A stretch of 64,000 bases of DNA from an uncultured Eubacteriales bacterium (GTDB taxonomy: Bacteria; Bacillota; Clostridia; Oscillospirales; Butyricicoccaceae). The notes under the pieces are model-generated. The model was given only the letters and a program-made list of their open reading frames with translations. It had not been told where the DNA came from and searched no databases. The stretch covers positions 44,256 to 108,255 of the forward strand of contig CAJUIK010000001.1 in NCBI GenBank assembly GCA_910585875.1, read 5' to 3'. Both the position numbers and the translations under genes were made by a program. Below, in pieces: positions 35,780 through 43,264 of the stretch. Each line of letters begins with the position of its first letter. The stretch's first letter is position 1.

Positions 35780-36823
35780 CTATGGAAACAAGGTTTTCGT
35801 TGTGTTTTCGTCCTCAGCGCGGCGTTGTTTCATTGCCGCAAGAAGGGTTCTTTTCCGGTATTCCTTGGGTAGGACCTGAAAAACGGATTGAAACGCGGCC
35901 GAAAACTTACTGGGGTTTTCATAACCCACCAACGCGGCAATTTCAGCAATGCTGATTTCTGTTTCGCCCAGCAGCCTGGCGGCTTTTCGCAGCCGATAAC
36001 GCCTCATGTAAGCGGCCATCGGGGCGCCATAAACGCGCTTGAAAACCGCCTTCAAAGTAGAAGGGTTGAGGCCATGCTGCCGAGAAAGCTCTTCTATGGT
36101 GAATCGCCAGTCCAGACGCTCTGTCAACTGTTTGTGAACCGCTTGGACGATTGCAATTTGCCAGCTGGGGCAGATCGCCTGCTCCGCCGCTTCCGCCGGC
36201 TCCAACGCGCTCAAAAACAGCAGAAGCTCCTGAACCTTTAGTTTGAAATAGGGCAGTTGGAGCCGGGAAGGCAGCGTATAAAGCCCGGAGAATATGCCGT
36301 CCAGCCGAAGATCGGCGGCCATGACGGCGTATCTCCTGCGCCCGCAAAAGATTTCGCAAAGCCGCTTCCCACTGACGCCCGCTTCCCGCAGAATGGCTGG
36401 CGGCTCTTGCTCCAGCGCCTCCATATCGATCATGACGGCCATGCCCTCATAATATCCTGCCGGCAAATGGACAACGGATTCTGTGCAGACGTCCATCTTA
36501 TGAAACGATATATCTTCCTCTCCCAGATAAATGCTGGCGTCGTCCTGCATATCCCAGCCCAATCTTCCTTGGCGACAATGGTTGATTTGCAGCACAGAGC
36601 CCAAAGGCGCATGGCAAAATTCATAATAACCGGCTTGATATCGGCTGCGGCTCAGAACAACGCCGGGAAAGACGGTCCAATATTCCATCAGTCCCCTGCC
36701 GTCGGAACGGGCGTAGAGGGTTTTCTCAAAAAAAGGCGCATATTGGGGCGTATGGTTTTCAATCCGCAAGGCGCCTTCTGGGATATCCGACAGGATTTTC
36801 TCCTGTTTTGTATTTTGTTTCAT
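35780..36823 (-). CDS. AraC family transcriptional regulator
   Basis: 347 aa. The C-terminal 100 residues are a double helix-turn-helix AraC domain (FTIEELSRQHGLNPSTLKAV and SIAEIAALVGYENPSKFSAA, given as two blocks). The N-terminal 230 residues are a probable ligand-binding domain of the kind seen in YbbN/PchR-like regulators. It is divergent from the amidohydrolase gene, and its likely operators (36883-36925) lie between them. An AGGAGGG site precedes the ATG. Its inducer is probably the amidohydrolase substrate or a relative. Confidence 0.9.
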   Translation of the reverse strand: MKQNTKQEKILSDIPEGALRIENHTPQYAPFFEKTLYARSDGRGLMEYWTVFPGVVLSRSRYQAGYYEFCHAPLGSVLQINHCRQGRLGWDMQDDASIYLGEEDISFHKMDVCTESVVHLPAGYYEGMAVMIDMEALEQEPPAILREAGVSGKRLCEIFCGRRRYAVMAADLRLDGIFSGLYTLPSRLQLPYFKLKVQELLLFLSALEPAEAAEQAICPSWQIAIVQAVHKQLTERLDWRFTIEELSRQHGLNPSTLKAVFKRVYGAPMAAYMRRYRLRKAARLLGETEISIAEIAALVGYENPSKFSAAFQSVFQVLPKEYRKRTLLAAMKQRRAEDENTTKTLFP

Positions 36824-36882
36824 CTGGTTTCCCTCCTCTGCAAGAAAACGGCCTGCTTTGCCCGAAAAAAGCGCGGAAAGAA

Positions 36883-36925
36883 TCCAAACAGAAATGGATT
36901 TGCTCCAAACAGAAGCGATTGGATT
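36883..36925 (+). promoter_or_regulatory. Direct-repeat operator, probable AraC-family sites
   Basis: Two direct repeats of TCCAAACAGAA, starting at 36883 and 36904, 21 bp (two helix turns) apart, each followed by a GGATT. They end 7 bp before the -35 of the amidohydrolase promoter, the typical activator position of AraC-type proteins. Confidence 0.75.
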
Positions 36926-36932
36926 CAGGCGA

Positions 36933-36961
36933 TTGACGCTCTTGTAAGGCTATTATATCAT
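36933..36961 (+). promoter_or_regulatory. Promoter of the amidohydrolase at 37000
   Basis: TTGACG (36933-36938) and TATCAT (36956-36961), spacer 17 nt. Confidence 0.8.
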
Positions 36962-36999
36962 GGGAGCGCAAACGAATCTATTGCGGAAGGGGTTATTCT

Positions 37000-38169
37000 A
37001 TGAAAACGGCTTTTATTCACGCGAATGTTATCGACGTCCTGGAGCGCAAAACCCTAATCGATCAGACTGTTCTGACAGAGGAAGGCCGGATCTGCGCCGT
37101 GGGCCCGCAGCTGGATACCGCTGGGTATCAAATAGAGGATTTGGGCGGCAAGTATCTGTCTCCCGGCTTTTTTAATATGCATGTGCATACCACTGTTTCC
37201 GCCTCTACCGATTCCAACTTTCACGCCTATACGCCAGTGGAATCCACCTTGCTGGCCCTGGAAAACCTGGCTTCTTATATCCGAAGCGGCGTCACTTTTG
37301 TGCGGGACGTAGGCTCCTATGACGAAATTTGGGAAATTCGGGAGGCTGTGCGGAGCGGGCGGATTGCAATGGCCCCGGATATGCAGCTATCTGGCCGCCC
37401 CATTTGCCAGACGGGAGGCACAACCTGGACCATGGTAGGATACCAAGCCGACGGCGAAGATGAATGCCGGAAAGCGGCCCGCCTGATGCTGCGCTCCGGC
37501 GCGGATTGGATAAAGCTGATGGGCACAGGGGGCATTATCACAAGGGGCAGCAACCCCAGCGCCACGCAGCTCTCAGTTGAGGAACTGAGGGCCGCTTCGG
37601 AGGAAGCCCACAAGCTGGGCCTCAAATCCTGCTGCCATGTGCAAAACGACGCCGGCGCCCGCAACGCGATTTTGGCGGGGGTAGACTGCCTGGAGCACGG
37701 GGATATCCTCTCCGACGAGACCATTCAGATGATGGTAGACCGAGGCGTTTGGCTGGATCCCACGCTTTCCGCCGCCTACTGCATTTTCAACCGGGCCCCG
37801 GAGGGGGAATTCAAGACAAAAGCGGAAAAAGGCTTCAAAACCTCCCTGGACAGCTTTAAGCGGGCCTACGCCGCCGGCGTCCCCTGTGTGCTGGCCAACG
37901 ACTGCGGCACCCAGTTCTGTTACCATGATGAGTTTGCCTTGGAGCTGGAGATAGCGGCGAACTACTGCGGCGTAAATCCCTATGAAGCCTTTACCATGGC
38001 CACCGTCAACGCCGCCGCTCTATGCGGCGTAGAAAAGGATCTGGGGTCTGTTACCGTCGGGAAAAAAGCCCATTTTGCCGTATTTGCCCAAGACCCCATT
38101 GCGGATATCAAGGCCGCTCAAGACTGCTGTATGACGGTAAAAAACGGTCAAATTCTCTGGAAAAAGTAA
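37000..38169 (+). CDS. Amidohydrolase, imidazolonepropionase-like
   Basis: 389 aa member of the same broad family as the gene at 1142 but clearly diverged. Metal-binding HxH in FFNMHVHTTVS (about residues 60-66), conserved Lys region WIKLMGTGG (about 170-178), SCCHVQND and VDCLEHGD (metal histidines) and LANDCGTQF (catalytic Asp) are all in place. It likely hydrolyses a cyclic amide or dipeptide; Xaa-Pro or aryl-dipeptidase-like relatives exist. It is expressed divergently from the AraC gene and probably controlled by it. AAGGGG precedes the ATG. Confidence 0.88.
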   Translation: MKTAFIHANVIDVLERKTLIDQTVLTEEGRICAVGPQLDTAGYQIEDLGGKYLSPGFFNMHVHTTVSASTDSNFHAYTPVESTLLALENLASYIRSGVTFVRDVGSYDEIWEIREAVRSGRIAMAPDMQLSGRPICQTGGTTWTMVGYQADGEDECRKAARLMLRSGADWIKLMGTGGIITRGSNPSATQLSVEELRAASEEAHKLGLKSCCHVQNDAGARNAILAGVDCLEHGDILSDETIQMMVDRGVWLDPTLSAAYCIFNRAPEGEFKTKAEKGFKTSLDSFKRAYAAGVPCVLANDCGTQFCYHDEFALELEIAANYCGVNPYEAFTMATVNAAALCGVEKDLGSVTVGKKAHFAVFAQDPIADIKAAQDCCMTVKNGQILWKK

Positions 38170-38205
38170 CTCTTAACCATCGCTATACGGCAAAGAAAGC
38201 GACAG

Positions 38206-38262
38206 CGACGCCCGGAACCTGACTCTTTTTCACAAAAGACCCAGGCTCCGGGCGTCGTTTTA
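38206..38262 (+). terminator. Terminator of the amidohydrolase gene
   Basis: CGACGCCCGGAACCTG pairs with CAGGCTCCGGGCGTCG (one mismatch) across a 20-nt loop, then TTTT. Confidence 0.75.
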
Positions 38263-38318
38263 TCAATCGAATCAAGGCCCCAAGGGCCAAAAGCTCCATA
38301 GAGCTTAATAAAATTTCC

Positions 38319-38755
38319 TCACCATTGGCCCTCCTCCCGAAACAGCGCCTTATAGACGGCCCTGGTTTGCGCCTCGTCCCCCAGGATAAAGGGTCGTCGG
38401 CATAACATAAGGTCCAGAAAGACTGTTCCCGCTGCAAGGGGGCGGGCAGGCGCTGCCAGAGCAGGTAGCTTTTGCGCCCAAAAGCGCTCAAATCCTCCGC
38501 CTGGGCATAGGCTTGAGCCAAGCAGGCGAACAGAAAACGGCGGAAGGAGGCGACGGGGAACCGAAACCAGCGCTCCGCCCAATAGCCGTTCAGCAGGCTG
38601 GCGGAGGCTTTCAAATTCCCGGCGCAAATCTCCAGCTCCAGCAGCGTTCCGTCCTCTGGGTTGGCCAAAAAGAGCTGGTGCAGCAGCGCAAGATAATCCT
38701 CCTGGTGCTCGAACCCGCTTTGGTTCAGCAAAAGCAGAGCGTAAAGCTGTTCCAT
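38319..38755 (-). pseudogene. Hypothetical gene with apparent 1-nt frameshift
   Basis: The reading frame from ATG 38755 codes smoothly for about 120 residues (helical, Leu/Ala/Tyr-rich, no family recognised), then breaks at a CCC run near 38391. Without a shift it continues as an Arg-rich tail and runs through the opposing transcript's terminator to 38183. One extra base restores the other frame, ending FILGDEAQTRAVYKALF...EGQW at 38319, about 145 aa in total. A 1-nt deletion in CCC, a sequencing error or frameshifting would all explain it. It starts 1 nt after the previous gene's stop. Confidence 0.55.
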
Positions 38756-38756
38756 T

Positions 38757-39188
38757 TCACCATACCACGTCCCGGAAATAGAGTTCCAGGGCGATCAAAA
38801 ACAGAGAAAAGCCGGCGTGAAGCCAGAAGAGGAGGGCGGTCTTTTTGCCCCGGTTGTCCACCGGGGTGGGGCCGCCCGCTCCCGCCGTTTGGGTTTGCAG
38901 CTGCCAGAGCTTGCCGCCGCAATAAAGCAGATAGAGGTTCAGCAGCCCGTAAAGGGCCAAGTTCAGCGGAAAAAGGCCATATTGGTTCGTCATTTGGGCC
39001 AGCAGTACCGCCAAAGTGCCCAGCATCATCCGCTTGGGGATTTTTTCCGTGTCCGGCCGGGAATAAACCCATTCATTCCGCGCCGTCAAAGCGCACAGGG
39101 CGCCGTTGAGCAGCAAATCCCCCCAGAGGGACGTTTTGAGAATCAATACCATCAAAAGCAGGTTGAAGGGATAGGGGACATAATCCAT
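38757..39188 (-). CDS. Small integral membrane hypothetical protein
   Basis: 143 aa with about four hydrophobic segments (PFNLLLMVLILKTSL, MLGTLAVLLAQM, LNLALYGLLNLYLLYCG and the C-terminal ALLFWLHAGFSLFLIAL). A basic/Gly-rich loop lies before the last helix. No family recognised. AGGAGGAGAG precedes ATG 39188. It is coupled to the frameshifted gene that follows. Confidence 0.65.
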   Translation of the reverse strand: MDYVPYPFNLLLMVLILKTSLWGDLLLNGALCALTARNEWVYSRPDTEKIPKRMMLGTLAVLLAQMTNQYGLFPLNLALYGLLNLYLLYCGGKLWQLQTQTAGAGGPTPVDNRGKKTALLFWLHAGFSLFLIALELYFRDVVW

Positions 39189-39212
39189 GGATTCCTCTCC
39201 TCCTCAAGATAT

Positions 39213-39251
39213 GCCGCAAAAGCATGGGCAAAATTGCCCATGCTTTTGCGG
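39213..39251 (-). terminator. Hairpin, probable terminator
   Basis: A perfect 17-bp inverted repeat (GCCGCAAAAGCATGGGC arm) lies directly downstream of the cysteine-rich gene on the minus strand. It lacks a long U tract, so termination may be weak. Confidence 0.6.
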
Positions 39252-39262
39252 TAGTTAATCAC

Positions 39263-40237
39263 TTATTTGCCATACCAAGGGCTGTTGAAATACCGATTGG
39301 TATCAAACTTCGCAAATTCATATGTATGTGAATGGTATGTCTTTGGGCAAGCCCTTCCGCTTGTATATGCAGTAAAGGTAGAACATGCTGCGCGAGAACC
39401 TGGACCTAACAGGTTGCATTTATCACTGTTTCGGCAAAAAGTAACTTGCTGCAAAGAGACATCACAATCACTTCCATTAAAATTGGTTGCCGCTTTGATA
39501 GGATGCGCAAGCTTGCTGTAGTGAATATCATCTGTGTGAGGACCATTGAAACGATTACAATGGACTTGATCTCCTACAGAATATTTTGTTCCATATGGAG
39601 GCCCAACAAAGTCTAAATCTTCCGATAGCGAAGCAAGATACTCTTCGTTCTTTTCATCCATAAGATCAAACAGATCGAAAAGATCTTCCTCAATCAAAAT
39701 CTTTGGAGAGTGTTCATCTACCAAAGCAGAATCATCCGTATCCAAAGCATAAACAGCCCGTTCCAACTCGCCTTGAATCGTGGGTTCAACATGCTTTGTG
39801 GTAATGGACACTCGTTGAGCACAAAGATTTGTATTCAACTCATATTCCATATTCATAGGAACCGCTACAGGGACTTTATATTCAATAAATCCATCTCGAT
39901 TTATCAAATACTCCTGTCCATCGATGAAGATGTTTCCGCCCATCAAACGAGAGATGCGGTACATATAATCTTCTTCAAAAACCCACCCACTATTTCCAAA
40001 CATAGTGGTAACCTCATCCTCATTGTACCCTTCAGCGATAAAATCGTCAAGGGTCAGTTGTGCAGTTGTCTTGGCGTAAACAGGGAGAAGAATACATCCC
40101 GTATTCTCATTCTCTTCAACAGAGTTTGCTTGGGCCAGAGATAAAACACCAGCAAAAACAGAAAACGCCAGTATCAGACATAAAAACCTAAAGGACTTCT
40201 TCATTTTCAGACAAAAAAGACGACTTATCTTCAACAT
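39263..40237 (-). CDS. Secreted cysteine-rich hypothetical protein
   Basis: 324 aa (or 313 from the internal ATG at 40204). N-terminal signal peptide (FRFLCLILAFSVFAGVLSLAQA) then an acidic middle (LFDLFDLMDEKNEEYLAS) that could act as a pro-region, and a C-terminal 110-residue part with six to seven cysteines and aromatic/His residues (HTYEFAKFDTNRYF) that may be disulfide-bonded. No family is recognised. Neither start has a Shine-Dalgarno sequence. The promoter -10 ends only about 18 nt upstream, so the message may be nearly leaderless. Markedly AT-rich compared with the neighbours, suggesting transfer. Confidence 0.7.
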   Translation of the reverse strand: MLKISRLFCLKMKKSFRFLCLILAFSVFAGVLSLAQANSVEENENTGCILLPVYAKTTAQLTLDDFIAEGYNEDEVTTMFGNSGWVFEEDYMYRISRLMGGNIFIDGQEYLINRDGFIEYKVPVAVPMNMEYELNTNLCAQRVSITTKHVEPTIQGELERAVYALDTDDSALVDEHSPKILIEEDLFDLFDLMDEKNEEYLASLSEDLDFVGPPYGTKYSVGDQVHCNRFNGPHTDDIHYSKLAHPIKAATNFNGSDCDVSLQQVTFCRNSDKCNLLGPGSRAACSTFTAYTSGRACPKTYHSHTYEFAKFDTNRYFNSPWYGK

Positions 40238-40282
40238 AGCTATGTTATGCTTATATTATATCATAATTTTTTAGATTGTCAA
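40233..40282 (-). promoter_or_regulatory. Promoter with palindromic operator over the start codon
   Basis: Minus-strand TTGACA (40277-40282) and TATAAT (40255-40260), spacer 16 nt. The perfect 14-nt palindrome AACATAGCTATGTT (40233-40246) covers the transcription start region and the first ATG, a natural repressor position. Confidence 0.7.
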
Positions 40283-40313
40283 TAAAATTTATTTATATTT
40301 ATTTATTTTTATA

Positions 40314-41123
40314 TCATTTAAAATAAACTGTAATCTGCCGCTGAGGGTAGGGGATATGGAAACCGTTCATCAACAGGGCGTCTTTGACGGCCTCATAGAG
40401 GTCGCAGCGGGTTTCGATCATATCCTGGCCGGCGGTCCAGGCCCGGGCCCGGATGGTCACGGCGCTGTCCGCCAGCTCCCAGACCTTGACGAAGATAGGC
40501 CGGCTCTGGTCCACTCGGGGGTCGGCGGCGATCACGTCCTGAATCAGCTGGCGGGCGGCGGCGGTGTCGTCCTCATAGCCGATTCCCACCGTCAGCTCCA
40601 GCTGCCGCTTGCCCTCGGCGGAATAATTGACGATATTGCCCTTGCTCAGCTGGCCGTTGGGCACATAGATCAGCTTATTGTCCACAGTGGCCAAGGTGGT
40701 ATGGATAAAGCCAATGAGCCGCACGGCGCCCTCTGCGCCGCAAAGCTCCACATAATCTCCAATCTTAAAGGGCTTGGTGTACAGCACAAAAATACCCCCG
40801 GCGATGTTGGCCAGCGTATCCTGCATGGCCAGGGAGAGAGCCAGGCCGAAAACGCCCAGCAGGGTGATGAATGAGGAAGACGGGATGCCCAACTGGCCCA
40901 TAATCACGGTGAACAGCACAAAATAGAGAACCAGGCGGCAGACCGTCAGCAGGGTATGAGTCAGGGACGGCTCTAAAGAGCCCCGGCCCAAAGCCCGGCT
41001 CAGCAGCCGCAGAGCCAAACGAATGAGCAAATATCCCAGCAACGCCGCCAGAGCCGCCCGGATCAGCGTCTCGGCGCTCAGCCGGGAAAGCCGGTTGATA
41101 AAACTTTGCATTTCTCCGTCCAT
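40314..41123 (-). CDS. Mechanosensitive channel, MscS family
   Basis: 269 aa, short MscS type with three membrane segments. Pore helix and beta domain signatures: LGVFGLALSLAMQDTLANIAGGIFVLYTKPF (given as LALSLAMQDTLAN and GIFVLYTKPF), then GDYVEL and the C-terminal alpha/beta domain. It would gate on membrane tension and protect from hypo-osmotic shock. AAAAGGAGGAA precedes ATG 41123. Confidence 0.92.
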   Translation of the reverse strand: MDGEMQSFINRLSRLSAETLIRAALAALLGYLLIRLALRLLSRALGRGSLEPSLTHTLLTVCRLVLYFVLFTVIMGQLGIPSSSFITLLGVFGLALSLAMQDTLANIAGGIFVLYTKPFKIGDYVELCGAEGAVRLIGFIHTTLATVDNKLIYVPNGQLSKGNIVNYSAEGKRQLELTVGIGYEDDTAAARQLIQDVIAADPRVDQSRPIFVKVWELADSAVTIRARAWTAGQDMIETRCDLYEAVKDALLMNGFHIPYPQRQITVYFK

Positions 41124-41224
41124 TCAGCATTCCTCCTTTTTTCAACGCTATCTTACCATAAAGCTGCCCAAGGAGAAAGAGCGTTTTTTCGGGGCGACGC
41201 CCCGAACCCCCGCAAGCCCTATCG

Positions 41225-41266
41225 AAAAAAAACACCCCCCCTGTCTTTTTCATGACAGGGGGGTTC
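41225..41266 (-). terminator. Terminator of the small membrane protein gene
   Basis: On the minus strand GACAGGGGGGG-type arms pair around a GAAAAA loop and are followed by TTTTTTTT. Confidence 0.85.
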
Positions 41267-41275
41267 AAAATCAAG

Positions 41276-41572
41276 TCATCGGATATCCGGCTTATCCCGC
41301 ACCGCAATCCCTTTCTCCACGCCATAAAGATTCAGATAAAGTACTCCAAGGGGAAACGATACGGATAAAATGGAAAAAATAACGCATATCACATATTGTT
41401 TTTGCCGCCCAAAATAAATAGAAGCAAAGAGAAAATAGGCTTCTAACGTGATTACGGCGACCCAGCTTAACCAGCTGATATGAATCAAATTTAGGAATAT
41501 TGCAACGCTGGCCCATTTGCTGAATCTGCCTAAATTTTCTCGTGTAAATACACGGCCCCAACGGATATGCAT
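41276..41572 (-). CDS. Small hydrophobic protein
   Basis: 98 aa (99 from a TTG one codon earlier) with three hydrophobic segments (ASVAIFLNLIHISWL, VAVITLEAYFLFASIYF and ICVIFSILSVSFPLGVLYL). No family is recognised. Its ATG overlaps the stop of an upstream 23-codon ORF (TGATG), and it has no ribosome site of its own, so translation probably depends on that ORF. Confidence 0.6.
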   Translation of the reverse strand: MHIRWGRVFTRENLGRFSKWASVAIFLNLIHISWLSWVAVITLEAYFLFASIYFGRQKQYVICVIFSILSVSFPLGVLYLNLYGVEKGIAVRDKPDIR

Positions 41573-41643
41573 CAATAATCCCCAGAATCGGCAATCACGC
41601 CTTCAGCTGTAACCGCCAAAAACCCTTTGAAATTTTTCTTCAT
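41572..41643 (-). CDS. Small upstream ORF (23 aa)
   Basis: ATG 41643 behind GAAAGGGG, encoding MKKNFKGFLAVTAEGVIADS plus three residues; overlaps the next gene by one base. It may be a leader peptide for translational coupling, or the N-terminus of a longer protein separated by a frameshift. Confidence 0.45.
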   Translation of the reverse strand: MKKNFKGFLAVTAEGVIADSGDY

Positions 41644-41712
41644 GCTGCGCCCCTTTCATTTTACGCGACGGCTATGCGCAATTTTCACACAAATGATGGA
41701 ATGTATTATTTT

Positions 41713-41740
41713 AGTATAGCGCTGTTCTTCAAAATGTCAA
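41713..41740 (-). promoter_or_regulatory. Promoter of the small membrane protein unit
   Basis: Minus-strand TTGACA (41735-41740) and TATACT (41713-41718), spacer 16 nt. The gap 41644-41985 holds this promoter, a divergent one at 41927 and no convincing gene. Confidence 0.8.
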
Positions 41741-41926
41741 TATAAACTTTTAATTTTTCTTCTCGCAAAATTTTTTCATAGGAAGCGCCGGAACCCGCCG
41801 CGACGCCGGCATACCGCAATCCCATCGCGGGGAAGTTTTCAGGAACCTTTCGTTCAAGCCGCTCCCCGACGGCCGCAGACTTTGGAATCTCCCTCAGCAA
41901 TATTTTGCGCAATCTGGCAGACGAGA

Positions 41927-41955
41927 TAGACAATGTTCCGGTTGTGTGGTATGAT
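41927..41955 (+). promoter_or_regulatory. Promoter of the acyltransferase gene
   Basis: TAGACA (41927-41932) and TATGAT (41950-41955), spacer 17 nt. Confidence 0.7.
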
Positions 41956-41985
41956 AGACACAATGAGAAAAAGGGAGGAACGACT

Positions 41986-43188
41986 TTGGCAAACCGGCAA
42001 ACACACAGAGCCAAACCTCCGCGCCGCTGGGTCTATCGGGCGGTAACCATGGCGGCCAGGCCGGCGCTGAAACTCTTTTTGGGCCTGGAAATCGACAACA
42101 GCGCCACCCAAGGGATGGAAGGCCCGGCTGTGGTGGTGTCCAACCATCAGGGGATGCTGGATTTTATCCTGGTGGCCGCGGCTTTTCCCCAATGGGAGAT
42201 CAACTTCGTGGCCTCCATGCAGTATTTTGAGCGCCCGTGGCTGCGCTGGCTTTTGGATTGGATGGGCGCTATTCCCAAGCGGCAGTTTTACCCGGACCTG
42301 GGCGCGGTAAAGAGCATTATCTCCCGCATACGCCAAGGCGGCGTCGTGGGAGTCTTCCCCGCCGGGCAGACCTCCATGTGCGGCGTCCCCGGCCCCGTGG
42401 GCGACGGCATCGGCCGCCTGTGCCGCAAGCTCAAGGCCCCGGTGGTCTGCGTCCATTTGGACGGCGCCTTTTTCTCCATGAGCCGCCTGTGCGGCTTCCG
42501 GGTCTGCCGGGGGCTGTGCCAGGTTACCACCAGCCTGCTGCTGACGCCGGAGCAGCTGGCCCAGATGACCGACGAAGAGGCGGCCCAAGTCATCCGCCAG
42601 GCCATTGATTACGACGAATACGCCTGGGCGGAGCAGGCCCGCCCCCATTACAAGGGCAAGCGGGCCGCCGGATATGAAAACCTGTGCTGGCGCTGCCCCA
42701 AATGCGGCGCGGAATTCGCTTTCCGCTCCCGGGGAAGCCGGCTGGTCTGCGAAAACTGCGGCAACGAGGCCCTGGTGGGCCCGACGATGCTGCTTCGCCC
42801 CGCTCGGCCCGATTGCCAGGTCTTTTCCACCCTGCGGGATTGGTACGCCTGGCAGCGCCGTCTGCTGGAGCAGGCCGACGGGCCTGATTTTGCCATGAGC
42901 GAGCCTGTGGAGCTGCGGCTGGGCGCCCGCCGGGGCCGGGGCGCGATGACCTTGACCCGCCGGGAAATCCGCTATGACGGCTCGTTGGACGGCCTTCCCT
43001 TTTCTTTCTCCATTGAAAACCGGCTGCTGCCCGGCCTGCTGGCCAGCAGCCGCGGATATTTTGAAATTTACAACGCCAGCTGCGGCGCCATGCGGTTTTA
43101 CCCTGCGGACGGCCGCCGGGTAGCCAAGTGGAAGCAATGCCAGGAATACCTTTACCAGACCAGCGAGGACAGGGCGGAGGCGGATTGA
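41986..43188 (+). CDS. PlsC-type acyltransferase with C-terminal zinc ribbon
   Basis: 400 aa. The first 210 residues are a lysophospholipid/1-acylglycerol-phosphate acyltransferase-like domain with the HX4D active site (NHQGMLD, about residues 53-59), an acyl-acceptor motif (FPAGQTS) and an N-terminal membrane-associated region. Then a zinc ribbon (CPKC ... CENC, about residues 237-258) and a C-terminal beta-rich domain without known name. The TTG start is set by AAGGGAGGA just upstream; an in-frame ATG at 41905 lies in the promoter. Likely a membrane lipid acyltransferase; the zinc-ribbon tail is unusual for PlsC. Confidence 0.8.
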   Translation: MANRQTHRAKPPRRWVYRAVTMAARPALKLFLGLEIDNSATQGMEGPAVVVSNHQGMLDFILVAAAFPQWEINFVASMQYFERPWLRWLLDWMGAIPKRQFYPDLGAVKSIISRIRQGGVVGVFPAGQTSMCGVPGPVGDGIGRLCRKLKAPVVCVHLDGAFFSMSRLCGFRVCRGLCQVTTSLLLTPEQLAQMTDEEAAQVIRQAIDYDEYAWAEQARPHYKGKRAAGYENLCWRCPKCGAEFAFRSRGSRLVCENCGNEALVGPTMLLRPARPDCQVFSTLRDWYAWQRRLLEQADGPDFAMSEPVELRLGARRGRGAMTLTRREIRYDGSLDGLPFSFSIENRLLPGLLASSRGYFEIYNASCGAMRFYPADGRRVAKWKQCQEYLYQTSEDRAEAD

Positions 43189-43264
43189 CCTGCGCCAGAT
43201 AACCCGGCCCCCGCTTTTGGATCATACGGCAAGACCCAATTTTATTAAAAGGAGAATGAGCAGT

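Noticed and set aside
41706..42014. Minus-strand frame ending DILKNSAILK in the divergent intergenic region
   Set aside because: Protein-like in its second half, but it begins in the acyltransferase gene, lacks a ribosome site and overlaps two promoters.
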